Assembly (NCBI GenBank): GCA_000727475.1
Contig: KL647293.1
Span: 2,554,588-2,618,587, forward strand
From: Sarcocystis neurona
Lineage: Eukaryota; Apicomplexa; Conoidasida; Eucoccidiorida; Sarcocystidae
Direction of reading: 5' to 3'
Length of the DNA stretch: 64,000 nt
Shown here: positions 24,540-35,700 of the stretch, one piece after another
How positions within the stretch are numbered: position 1 is the first letter of the stretch
How the letters are laid out: every line of letters begins with the position of its first letter
Notes under the pieces: model-generated
What the model saw: the letters and a program-made list of their open reading frames with translations, nothing else
What the model was told of the DNA's origin: nothing
Database searches by the model: none
Position numbers and translations under genes: made by a program

Positions 24540-24875
24540 GCTCTAAATCGGAAGAGTTTCGTAGACAAAATGTATCCGCCCCGTCGGACAATGAGACAGC
24601 ACTCGTAGTATTGTCGAAGCTGGAAGGAAAATTGCCAGCAAGTGCTGAGACCTCCATGTGTAGAGTATCTACTATTGTACAGGGGTGGCTGTCTGGGTCT
24701 GTCGGTATGTTTGCAGAGATGCGAGGCCGTGGATGTATAAAAATGGGCATACGGGATCTCTAGATGCATTACTGTTTTTCCAAAGATGTGTACCAAATTT
24801 ATGCACTGTTGTTGTATGCCAGAGAATCCGTTCAAGAATTTGTCGTTGAACACGGGATCTCAGTTCGCCTGAATT
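24540..24875 (-). mobile_element. Decayed Ty3/gypsy-like integrase core fragment
   Basis: On the minus strand, spread over three frames, are: a segment like the integrase DDE core end (NDKFLNGF, near 24830); a remnant of the H-P-Q-T-D-G-Q-T block (SLQTYRQTQT, near 24700); and a stretch like the helix before the S-T-G-x-x-P-F block (LLAIFLP ... PTGRIHFVYE, about 24560-24640). Frameshifts and stops show decay. It lies upstream (higher coordinate) of the reverse-transcriptase relic on the same strand. That is the wrong order for one intact element, so more than one copy, or a rearrangement, is implied. Confidence 0.4.
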
Positions 24876-24879
24876 TTTG

Positions 24880-26120
24880 TCCCCTGCAATGATGTAAGGC
24901 TTCAACTGGATATTAGCGGGCACTACTCATCAACATCGGAGTATTTTGGTGTCACTGTTTTCCTCAGCTCCGCTTCAGGCATTACGTGGTGATGGAAAGT
25001 GGGCAAGGAAGCAAAACGCCTTTTCCCGAGATTGACACCAAAGTTCCCTACGGGGTTTGCCGTATCGCCAGTGAGTTCCCATTTTCTTCTGTCTTATTGA
25101 GCTCCGCTATCTCGCACATCCTCTCTCCTTGTGACGTTTACAAATTTATCTTTCTTGTTCCCGCCTCACTTTGGCCTGCGTTCCTCAGTTCCCTGGCCAT
25201 GAAAAACACTGCATTACTCGACATTCTTGCGAGCTTATCTGTCTTCTCTTTCAAATGCCTCAGCGTATCCATTAATTGCGAGCTTTCCTGGTGCTCGCTG
25301 CCGCTGTTGCTGCGCGGTCGCTAACAGGTCACAGGCGGCGGAGCGTCTCTCGCTTCATTGCGCAGGGAACAAGAAGACTCGGTACAACTGTTGCTCGGAT
25401 CACCGACACATCAAAACTTCCCTTGTTGCAGGGCATAATAGGAACTGCACAGTCAGGTGCAATTTCGTAGTTTTAACAAATATTCCTGTAATGTTTCTGC
25501 CATGCAGGTGTACTACTGAGAACCTTTCAACGGCTGCAGAACCCCCTTCGGTGGCCACCTGAGTGGAGACCGAACTGTAACGGAGATACGAGCACCAACA
25601 ACAGAGAACTCCCACATCATTGTCTACACCCGGTAAATTCAGGTACGCCTGTCTGCTCTTAAGGTGCTACGTGCTGCGGGTTGTCACCCATACACCGTAG
25701 TAGACTGAATACCAATGGATCGCACCATAGAAGTCAAACAACCCGACTTCTTCTACTTGTCCTGAAGCTGCGCTGCCTCGTCCACGGTCGTTCATCTTGG
25801 TGCTCTTGCCCTCGTGGCAGAGATGGAACAAAATTTATTAAGAAATGGCAATCACGCACACGAAAACACATGTATATGCAGGCCAGCTGCTATAGACGCA
25901 TGTGACAGGGACGTAAGGCACACGCGGTCGAAATCGTTCACGCGTACACATGTGAAGGAGCGCATCGACGTCAATGTGAACAATGTGCACGTGCTGAGGT
26001 GTAGACTAATGTGTGTCTTGTAATGCGTCAGCTAACGCTACTCCCTCGATACTTGCGAATTCAGGTACTGTGTCAAAGGCGCAGCAGTGCAGATACCAAT
26101 GCGCAGTAGCTTGGGAGCTC
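24880..26120. other. Repeat-poor DNA between retroelement relics, no supported gene
   Basis: Short plus-strand open stretches occur (for example 24980-25070 ending at GTGAGT, and a frame closing at 25561). None joins into a model. The stretch may contain further decayed retroelement sequence. No long terminal repeat pair was recognised by eye. Confidence 0.3.
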
Positions 26121-26129
26121 ACGGGAAAT

Positions 26130-26505
26130 GCGGAGCACTAATTTGACAGGCAAGTGACATTGGGTGAATTGCACCGGCCACCAAACCGGAGGCAGACATC
26201 ACCAACTAGCTGGGTTATGTTCAGCACAAGGAAAGGGCCGTCGTGGGAGGCGTTGAAGTCTACCTTTGCTACGTAGCAAAGACGGTGGAGAGAAGCTGTT
26301 CAAAGCAGCTCTTTCAACGTCCAGCAGGACTACATGTCGATGGAAAGAAAACCCGTCATTTGGGCGGTCAAACTCGTCCGCGACCTTGCAGGCTGATAGT
26401 TCGGGGCAATCTTGATCACTGTTTAGGAGAAAGCATGGCTGCGGTGTTCACAATTGGAGTCACCGTGCTCAAAAGGGACCAAAACGCGAATTCGCCTTTG
26501 TAGTG
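26130..26505 (-). mobile_element. Decayed Ty3/gypsy-like integrase C-terminal fragment (GPF motif)
   Basis: Minus-strand reading gives GEFAFWSLLSTVTP near 26480, matching the A-E-F-A-Y-N ... S-T-G block of integrases. Next come HVVLLDVERAALN (about 26320), resembling the V-L-L-S-T block, and DGPFLVLNITQLVGDV (about 26200-26245), resembling the GPY/F motif with its following strand. Frame changes and stops separate them. This is a second integrase copy, about 1.7 kb from the one at 24.5 kb. Confidence 0.45.
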
Positions 26506-27816
26506 GTGGGCTGTTGCTGGCGCAGATGGTGACAAGGGGGGACCTAGACTCATGGTGGGGGCCTCCTCTCTTCAAATAGTCCCTAAGTTACATCGAACCC
26601 TCAAGACTATTATTACGGTCACATACGGGGCACCCCAGGTAGCCCGAAAGTAGTGGAAGGTGTTGCAAAAACTGTTCGTCACACTATACGGAAGAGGTTG
26701 ACAACATGAGGGGGAGGATCTAGCAGCTGAGAAAGGTGAAACCAACAGAGCCTTTGCGGTGCAGTAAGCTGCTGATTGAGAGATATGCAGCAGTGTTAAG
26801 CGTCAACAGTATTCTTCCCCTACACGCAGGAACAGACAATGTCGCTCAGTTTTCAAACCGAAACGAGTTCTCTGAATGTCATCACAATCACAAATTCCCA
26901 CAGCTGACCACGTAGGTGGCGCTCTTGATGAATTTGGTGGAGCGTGACACCTGTGCTACGCAGCACGCTATCTGACAACCGAGTAGTATCTATGTGCTCC
27001 AGTGCATATGGGGCACTATGTTATCCACGCCGCTAGAAGAAACGTCTGGGTCCTCTGTTGCCTTTGCAGTTACGCTGTACTACTAGAAGACAGAAGGAAA
27101 AAAGTGGCTGCGAATCTGAGGCGGATACTTCGCAGGTCTACCACCGCTGGCCTGCGACCCAATCTATAAAACAGAGGTGAAACGCGCGCGACAGAGATGG
27201 GAAAAGAGAAGTACAAAGGGCAGGGAGGGGACGGCGGAACAACGACAAACCTTCAAGTATAAAAGGAGGGGAGCAGAATAACGGAGCGAAGAAAGGGACG
27301 GACGAAAAGAGGAAGAGACCAGCATACAGGCGACAGCGTAGGAATGAAGGGACGGACGAGATCTGACAAATGTATATATATATATATATACATATGTGAA
27401 TCGACAAAAAAGTCACGGAGACATACTTGGGCACGTTGTACATCTCTACATAGACAGCTTTAGAGAGCAGGAACCTAGGACGGGGCGAAGGAGAGAGAGA
27501 AGAGGAACGCGCTACCTGTAGACAATCGCTGGAAGAGAGCTGAGGGACAGACGACAGGGAAACACATACATTGCTTCTAGACGGCCACCGTACACTCGTA
27601 CACCCACGGATTGCTGAAGCCTGCCAAAGTGAAAGAAACTGACAACGTACAACATTACGGATCCAACATAACGCTGCTGAGCGCCACAATATAGGCATGG
27701 CTGCATTTGTGCAAGGCAGAAGTCACAGAAAGGCCTGACGAATATTTTTTTTGGCGCGTCAAAATTGTCAAGTGCCTGACCATTAACAACCATTCCGCAA
27801 AAGTAGTAGATTATCT
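26506..27816. other. Spacer without recognised gene
   Basis: Mixed-composition DNA with many stops, then a GA-rich stretch (27170-27540) and a short TA run at 27372-27390. The minus strand is open at 27138-27698 but the translation is basic/serine-rich with embedded microsatellite and looks non-coding. Confidence 0.4.
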
Positions 27817-28508
27817 TTAATCAGTGACAGCAGCATCAGCTACGCTATCTAATGCATTCTTAGCAGCAGAACCTGCATACTCAGAGACGCCGTCAACATA
27901 CAACGAAGCAGCAGACACAGCTGTTTGAGCGGAAACAGCGGTAGACGTATGCGTATGTGGACCTTTGTATACTCATTCGGAAATGCTAAACGTGAACCTC
28001 GTACGCCCCGTCTGTGTGAAGGTGACCTCGCGAGCACCTCCACGAATGAAACGGTATCTTTATCTCCGTTGTATTTCCCTGCTAGCGTTACCGCCTGTTC
28101 TCACTTGGTTTCGCAGGCAGCCGTAAAGTGTTCGTGTATGAAGTAACGGAAGAAACATGGGCGGTGCTGCACCGTGTCCTGCTGCTGGCGTACCGTCTGC
28201 CTCCGGTGTCGCTATTTCCTGCACAGCTTTTGTCGTACTCGAATTTGCAACAACACCTCGTTCTGCTCCCATCCCGCTTCCGTGCGCGGTGCTCTACCTA
28301 CTAGTGGTGTGACTGGTACGCGCTCTGCCACACCAACTCCTTGACCTGCGGGACCACCTGCTACTATTGCAGCTGCTGATGGCGCTACTACACTGCGACT
28401 GTTCTGACAGCTGCTCGTAGTGCCGGAGTTGACCCCAGAATGCCTTCCGTAGGTCTCGGCTTTACTGCGAGCCAGGAGTGTTGTTGCGGCTGCCGCCTGT
28501 TCCGTCAT
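27817..28508 (-). CDS. Small Ala-rich hypothetical protein, at least two exons
   Basis: The minus-strand ATG at 28508 opens MTEQAAAATTLLARSK and stays open for about 85 residues. Possible donors are GTGTTG near 28254 and GTACGA near 28236. The C-terminal exon ends with a stop at 27817-27819 and reads ASLYVDGVSEYAGSAAKNA then LDSVADAAVTD. This is an amphipathic Ala-rich helix like those of stress or LEA-type proteins, but too short to name. A pyrimidine-rich acceptor stands at about 27922. The middle part (28060-28240) is open in three frames and its exon structure is unresolved. The gene is divergent from the next one. Confidence 0.42.
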
Positions 28509-28694
28509 TGCCGGTAGAGTGCTTTAACGCGAACTTGTGTCAGAATGCACACGCCATAAAGAAGCTCTTCTCCTCCTCTTCCTTCTCCTTCTTGTCTCGA
28601 TACCCTTACACGCCTCCAGAGCAGTTTCCTGCCGTCTTCTGGCTTTAATGCAGCAGGTGCATGATGGAGTGTTCTGTCGCTTCACCTGCAGCCG

Positions 28695-28795
28695 TTTTCC
28701 TACTACTACTACTGCTACTACTGCTACTCCTACCACTATTACTACTACTGCTACTCCTACCACTACTACTACTACTAGTAGTAGTAGAACGGGTC
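28695..28795. repeat. ACT/CTA trinucleotide repeat
   Basis: Imperfect (ACT)n/(CTA)n run with a short AGT inversion at its right end (ACTACTAGTAGTAGTAG), able to form a small hairpin. CTG-rich sequence follows to 28900. It lies between two divergent genes. Confidence 0.8.
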
Positions 28796-29038
28796 TCGCT
28801 GCTGCTGTCTGGGCTGCTGCTGCCGGCACGTTATCGCTCCTGCTGCTCACGTTATCGATGCTGCTGCTACTCTGCCACTGCTGCAGCTGCAGTTGTCGTT
28901 TTAATTGACAGCCCTGCAGCCGCAGCCACTATCACGGGCCCAACACATGCACATGCCGACTGACGGTACAAACTGACAGCGACCCTACTTGCAGATAGCG
29001 ATCGGCTAGGGCTCGGCAACAACCAACTACTTTAAAAA

Positions 29039-30520
29039 ATGAGGCGAGTTCTTCTAGCAGCGAGGAGCTTTATATCTCGCCGGATGAAGTATTATGATGA
29101 CTCTCTGGAACTTCTGCGGTACTGGTTTTTTTCAGTGTGGTCCCTTCTCACTCCTCCCAGGGTTCTGCATGCGCTGCCCGGTTCTTCCGCAGGTGTAGAG
29201 CCATCGTCTTTCTGGGTGCAGCTGATCTTGCCCCTCGGTTTTATCGTAAATTTGTCCGTAGCAACCCTCTTTGCTGCCGGAGCAGCAGCAGGAACGTAAA
29301 GACTGCGACCACTCTCTTCAGCGGAGGTTCTGGAGTTGCACCAGCTACCGCGGGAGCCGCTAAGCAGTCTAACAGCCAGCAACAAAGACTTTTTCCGATC
29401 TGTCGTCCTTCCTACTTTCATTTCCGTCCCTCTGTATCTCCGCACGTTTCTCCCTTCTTCCTCCACGCCTATGTCGCCCTTTTCCACCCCCCTTTCTACG
29501 TCCTTCTGCCAAGTTATGCAGCTTCCGCGGCACAAGAAATAATAGCATCCTCAGCAGCACCAGTAGTAGGCACTTCTGCACTTGAGTTTTGCAGAAACAG
29601 CAGCTCTGGCGGGGTGGAATGCTGCGGCTGCCGCAGCAGCACAGGAAAGAATGATGCAAAGCATGTCTTCTGGGCGAATTCCGCCGCAGCAGCCGCAGGA
29701 GCAACGCAGGCGCACTGGCATCCCTGCGTAGCAGGTGCCGCTCGGGTCAACACGGAACTTTTGCAGGCAGCCTTTATACACGCACAGTTGTCAGCGTATC
29801 AACGTAGACACGTACGTTTCTGCAGGTAAGTCGCAGGCGACTGCGAGTTTTGGAAGCGACTATGTATAAAACGCGTACCATCTGTTGCTGCTTCGCTGAA
29901 TGATACCGCGCCTACATGTACATCTGTACTCCGTGTAGTAGCAGCTGGACATCAACCATACATATACGTGCTTTGTGAGGGACAACCTCGCTAAAGCGAA
30001 TAAGTTGCTTCCTGTTACAACAAATATGTCTACGTACGCGTGCGTCCTGCTAAACGACACACGGCGACGCGCTTCGCTGTGCTCTCTCCACATGATCTGC
30101 TCACAGAAATATTTTTGAAGCAGCCGCTCCTGCGGAGGCGCAGGATGATGGTCCGTACAGGACGCAAGCCTACGGCAGCGGTTGCCGGCGAAATAGGTTT
30201 CTGAGATTGAGGAAGAAGAACTTCTCGCTGACAAATCGGCGCAGACGTTTCTCTGCGAGTATTGAGCAGGCGCGCAACATTGCTTCGGCCCAGAATCTGG
30301 GCGACGCGTCCTATCGAGCAGCCAGTAAAGTTTGTTTCTTTCGTCGACTTGGTATGTAAACAAACGGCTGCCAGTTTGCCACGTCGCAGGCTGCTGCGAC
30401 AAACAGACGAGCAGCGGCTCTGCCGTTCGTATGCACTACTGTTTAAAAGAAAAGGGTGGTGACGCACGTTGTTTCCCCCTCGGTAGTTCACGGTCAGTTC
30501 TACCACCACACAAAAACTGA
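29039..30520 (+). CDS. Hypothetical 268-aa protein, four exons (phase-consistent model)
   Basis: Exons 29039-29192, 29522-29825, 30107-30324 and 30390-30520 total 807 nt with agreeing phases. Donors are CAG/GTGTAG, CAG/GTAAGT and A/GTAAAG. The first acceptor has a pyrimidine tract of over 100 bp, the second is GCTCACAG, the third GTCGCAG. The N-terminus (MRRVLLAARSFISRRMKYY) is Arg-rich and amphipathic, as in mitochondrial or apicoplast-type targeting. It is followed by an Ala/Ser-rich part, a helical stretch (TELLQAAFIHAQLSAYQRRH) and a basic stretch (NRFLRLRKKNFSLTNRRRR), then SIEQARNIASAQNLG. The last exon is Cys-containing (CCDKQTSSGSAV). No family recognised. The start codon and last exon are the least certain parts. 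Confidence 0.6.
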
Positions 30521-30559
30521 TTTGTCTAGCATGGTTGGGAGTCCACAGGGGAGACAGAT

Positions 30560-31703
30560 GGGTATACGCCTGTACGTATATGCGTACAGATGTGTAGGTG
30601 TATTTACACGCGTATATATATGCATACACATGCGCAGAGAGAGAAAGAGGTAGACAGATGGATTTGCGAAGCTGGGAGCTGGAGTTATATATATATATGA
30701 ATATGCATGTGTATTTACACGCGTATATATTTATATATAGAGAGGGACAGAGACACAGAGAGGGAGACAGATGGATATAGCGAAGTGACATATGGACACA
30801 TATATATATATATATAACTGTGTATATGGATTTACACGCGTCTATATGTGTATATAGAGAGAGATGAATATAGCAAGCTGACAATGAGACTTTTCTAGAG
30901 GAAAACTGTCTTTCTGTGAGACAGCGGTATTTCGCTGCTGTGTTGCGGCGTGTGCTGCCTGCGGCTGCTTCGCTGGTGTAGACGTCGCACGTGGCCGACG
31001 ACGGGTTCCCTTCGTGCGTCGCTGTTGCGCTTGAGCTGCTGCATTGCTCTGCCCTTCGCTGCTCTGCCGCTGGTGCGTTACCAGCTAACTTTTCACGCGT
31101 TTTCTGCGTCAAGCCAACAGAATTTCAGGCACTCACACTTGTAACATATATATATATATATATAGGCAGTCGTGTAGCACACACGTTCGCATATATATGT
31201 ATATATATGCATATGTTTATACTGGTACTCCTGGATCATATATATCCATATCTATCAATTACTCCACATATATATATACAAATATAAGCACTGATGTACG
31301 ATATATGTATATATATATGTGTAGGCAATCATGTAAGGATGGAGAAAGAGATGCGCGCTGGGTCAGGCGTATAGTAGAGGTTTGTACCGTTCGTAACTGC
31401 GGAGATTTGTTCCTAAACGGTTCTACCCAGATATGGAATCTGCGCATTTATTTTTCTATTCGTGTATGCGAATGGGTACATGTATTCATTTATATGAATA
31501 TATGTGTCTTTCTCTATTTGTACATATATATTGTCCGTTGTCTCCTTGAGTTTCTCGTCGCGTCCGCGTCTCGTGGGTGCGTCTTGTCCAAATGACAGCT
31601 GTCCCTCTGTCCTCTTTCCCATGCAGGAACATACGTTGATTTCTCTCTACGCATATATGTATATATATATATGCATATATCACAAAAAGTTAGAGATTTC
31701 TCG

Positions 31704-31736
<33 letters not shown>

Positions 31737-31980
31737 CACGTTTCTGTCTACACGTAGAAGTGAATCTAGTTGTATACGTAGTCGTGTGTATATATAAGCA
31801 TACACCTAAACGTAGAAATGTATATGTGTACGTGTACGTATATATATGTGCGTATATGTGCAGTTATGTGTTAACGTATGCGTACAGCTAAATATAGGTA
31901 TGTCTATATGTATATCTGTATATGCACATGTGTGCATGTATATATGACTTTATACATATATATATATGTGGCAATGTAGA
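30560..31980. repeat. AT microsatellite field with 110-bp tandem duplications
   Basis: A unit containing ATTTACACGCGTATATAT followed by an AGAGAGA tract and GACAGATGGAT recurs near 30600, 30712 and 30832. TA/TATG runs follow to 31960, with a CTCTCTCT run at 31705. A GC-richer island at 30895-31140 is open in several frames but gives no model. Confidence 0.6.
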
Positions 31981-32731
31981 TGCGAAAGGCAACGTGTGAA
32001 GTGCCGTTTTCCTTGTTTCCCGTTGGGTTGCAGCAAGTGCCACAGCCGTTTCCCTTGCGACTCGCATCAGCGCAGTGCGTCAACAGGCAGGGGGGGTGCT
32101 GCATGCGTAGCTCCTGGTATGCAGCATCTCCTCATAGCAGCAGCAGGAGCAGCAGCAGAATTTCGCAGGAGCGCAGTGCACCCTTGTGCAGCAACAGACA
32201 GCAGTCACACATCAGTAGCAGCACAGCAGGAGAGCTGTGCGAGGCTGCGAAGAGAGCGACGGGAGGCGACGTCAACGGGAGTCGCCCTGGTAACAGCGGC
32301 AGCAGCAGCGGCAGCGGCAGCAGCGTCCAGCAAAGCGTGTCCGGTGGGCTGAAGAAGTGTCCCAGGAGGAACGACAGCAGTCGCCTTCGAGCAGCAGCGC
32401 TGGCCCGACTGCGGCGTGCCGCAGCAGGAGCCGCACCACTCTAGCAGCAGCAGCAGCGGGTCCGGACGGAGCCGCAGCACGGCAGCAGCAGCCCATCAGC
32501 AGGAACACCACTCCGCAGCAGCAGCAGTAGCAGACGTGGAGCGGCCGCGTGCCTGCGTCTGCGTGTGTGACACAGACGGAACGAAGCTGCGAGGGGGGGC
32601 GTCTGCTGCGATGGCGCTGGTTGTCCGCGGCCTTGTTTTTCCTGCTGCGGCTCTGACGTATCTGCCTCTGCCTCCGTCTGTGCTTGCCTGCTGCTGTCGC
32701 TGCTGCTGCGTCTCGTTGTTGTTCGCACGCG

Positions 32732-35700
32732 ATGGAGGTGCAGGTGGCTGCAGTGGTTTGCAAAAGTCGACGACGCAGACCCAGCAGCCGCTGCAACAGC
32801 AGCAGTCGCAGCAAAGTCTGCAACAGAGACGGCAGCGACAGCAGTAGGGGCAGCAGCGAGAGCAGCGGCAGTCCACTCAGAAGCATCAGTCGTAGCAGCA
32901 CTGGCAGCAGCAACGCATGGTGCAGCGGCCACAGGACGACGAAAATCAGCAACAGCAGGACAGGCAGTCTTCAGGGAATTCCTTGTGAATCTTATCCTAG
33001 CATGCGGCGGCAGGGGCAGTCGCGAGGCGCTCTCGCTGTTGCTACGCCATCCCGCCCTGCTGCTCCCCCCGCTGTAGATGCGGGTGCTGCTGCAGCAGCT
33101 ATAGAGGCTACTGGTGCGGCAGCTATGGAGGCTGCTGGTGCTGCAGCCATGGAGGCTGCTGGTGCTGCAGCCATGGAGGCTGCTGGTGCTGCAGCCATGG
33201 AGGCTGCTGGTGCTGCTTTTCCTTCGAGTGAACGTGTGCTACTAGTTGACACGGCTGCTCCAAGCGCGGTAGATTCATCTGTCCCGTGTGCTGGTGCTGC
33301 CGCTGCTGAAGAAGTGGGTGCTGCTGCTGATAGTAACTCTGCTGCTGCTGCCGCTACCGCTACGGCGGGGACCACTGCTCCTGCGTCTGCTGTTGCAGCA
33401 TCTGCTGCTGCTGGTCCTCTTTTCAGTCGGCCCGCCGCAACAGCGGCGCGGCGGAAGAGACGAGGCGAGGACGCGGAAGGGAGTGTAAAACAAGTCCTGT
33501 TGTTGCAGAGCAGGAGCCGCAGCAGACCCCTGGAGCCGCGCTGCGACGCACATAGTGCTACTGCAGCTGCCACGGAAGGGAGAGATATGCTGCGGCGGCA
33601 GCAGCAGCAGCCTCCCCTGCAGCAAGTGCAGCAGGATCCACACCGCCACGTGCAGTGCGGCCTGCTGCAGCAGGAGCAAGAGAAGGAACGTCCGCAGCAG
33701 CAGCAGCAACAACGCGCTGTGGATAAACAGCTGCAGCAATCGGAGCGTCACGGTCACCAGACATTGCTGCAGCAGCAGCAAGAGCTGGAGGATAGCCAGC
33801 AGCGGCGCATTCTTCTTCTTCAGCAGCAGCAGCAACCAATTCGTGCAGAAGAGGTGCTCCTGCAGCGACGCCGATCACGGGGAGGCAGCCGTTCAGCAGC
33901 AACTTCTTTGTGGCAGCGTCAACGTGAACAGTTGCTTCGTGCTTGCAGCAACAGCAGCAGCAGCGAGAGCAAGAGCGGGAGCGACAGCAGGAGCGGGTGC
34001 GACAGCAGGAGCGGGAGCGACAGCAGGAGCGGGAGTGACAGCAGGAGCAGGAGCGACAGCAGGAGCAGGAGCGACAGCAGGAGCAGGAGCGACAGCAGGA
34101 GCAGGAGCGACAGCAGGAGCAGGAGCGACAGCAGGAGCAGGAGCAGCAACGGCGGTAGCACCAACGACAGCATCTGGACGGCGGGACGTCGCAGCTTTTC
34201 TTCTTCTTTCTCTTCTTCGGTGGGTCGCATGATGCCTAGGAACACGAGCTTCGTAGCAGGAGGGAGACGACACAAAGCGGGAGCGTGCAATGCAGCAGAA
34301 GCAACAGCGGCAGGAGAGACAGCAGGAGGATGCTGCGGACTTTTTTTAACCATGGGACGGCCACTGGGAAGTAGAGGCAGTGGCAGCAACACCAGCAGAA
34401 GAGCGCGGCCCCGTGGATCGTCGCGTAAAACAACACTGGTGGCAAGGGCAGCAACAGCAGCAGCAGGGTCGCCATTTACTCCTCCTGTTTACTTCCACCG
34501 TTCCGGCCTCTCTCCAGCTGCAAGAGCAGCGACACTGCCTGCCACAAGTGCAGCAGCCAACTTCCCTGCAGCAGCAGCGACTACTGCCCGGGCAGGAGCA
34601 GCGGCATGCAGACATCGAGGAGGGGAGGAGTGCGTATCTTTGTCTGCTCTCTCTCGAGCAGCAGCAACAGCAGGAAGGGCTACGGGAGGGGGACAGCAAA
34701 TAGGAGAAACGAAAGCAACAGCAGCAGCTGGACGTCGACGAGGAGCCTTGATGGCGTCAGCAGCAGCAGGGGCAACAGGAGCAGCACAAAGAGCAGGAGA
34801 AACGGCAAGACCAGCAGAGGCAGGAGGAGAAACGGCAGCCACAGACGCAGCACCGACAGCAGAAGAAGCACCAGCAGACGAGAAAGCTGCGCCAGCAGGA
34901 GAGGGAAGATTTGTAGTGGTAGAGTCTGTTCGAAGAGCGGAGTGGTTCTCAGGATCAGAGGAAACAGCAGCAGCAGCGGCACGGGCAGTCAAAGCAGCAT
35001 GTGACCGGATAAGAACAGCAGCAGGCGAGGCGGCAGCAGCAAGTGGGGTCGTAGCAGCAGATCGGGCAGCAGCAGAAGGAGTGAGAGATGAAGTTGGTAG
35101 GAAAAGGAAAAAGAGAAAAGAAGGTGGGAAGGCGTGTGGTGCTCCTGACTGCGTGTTGGGAGGGAACAGATGGCTGCGGAAGCAGCTGCAGCAGCGGGTG
35201 CGACTGGTGCTGCAGCAGGTCAACCAGGAGCTCCAGCAGCAGCAGCACGTAACTGCGGCTGCTGCTCAACAGCTAGCAGCACTATCGCAGCTGCTGCTGA
35301 GGATTGCGCATGACGTCCCGTCTTCCCTCCGCAGCAGCGGCAGCAGCTGCAGTCCCAGCAGAGCAAGAGCAAAGAAGCAGCAGCATACGAGCAGCAGGAG
35401 CTGCTGTTCCGGCGCGTCGCAGCAGGCGAGGTATCTGCAGGAGCAGCCGCAGTTGGGAAGGATGAGCTCTCGTGCGTCTGGGTTGCTGCAGCAGCCGACG
35501 CAGAGGCTGCAACAGTGCCAGGAGCGGCAGCGGGTGCGTCGCAGGTGTCTGCTGCCGCGGAGAAGCTGCGACTTCTCCAGCAGAAGCAGCAGGAACAGCC
35601 GCAAGGTCGCAGTTGAGGAGGAAGAGGAAGAAGAAGAAGAAAAAGAGGAGGCAAAGGAAGGTGCTGCCGCTGTTGCTGCTGCAGGGTGGAATGCCAGTGG

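Noticed and set aside
30030..31112. 360-codon minus-strand ORF
   Set aside because: It is antisense to exons of the plus-strand four-exon gene and runs into TATATG microsatellite.
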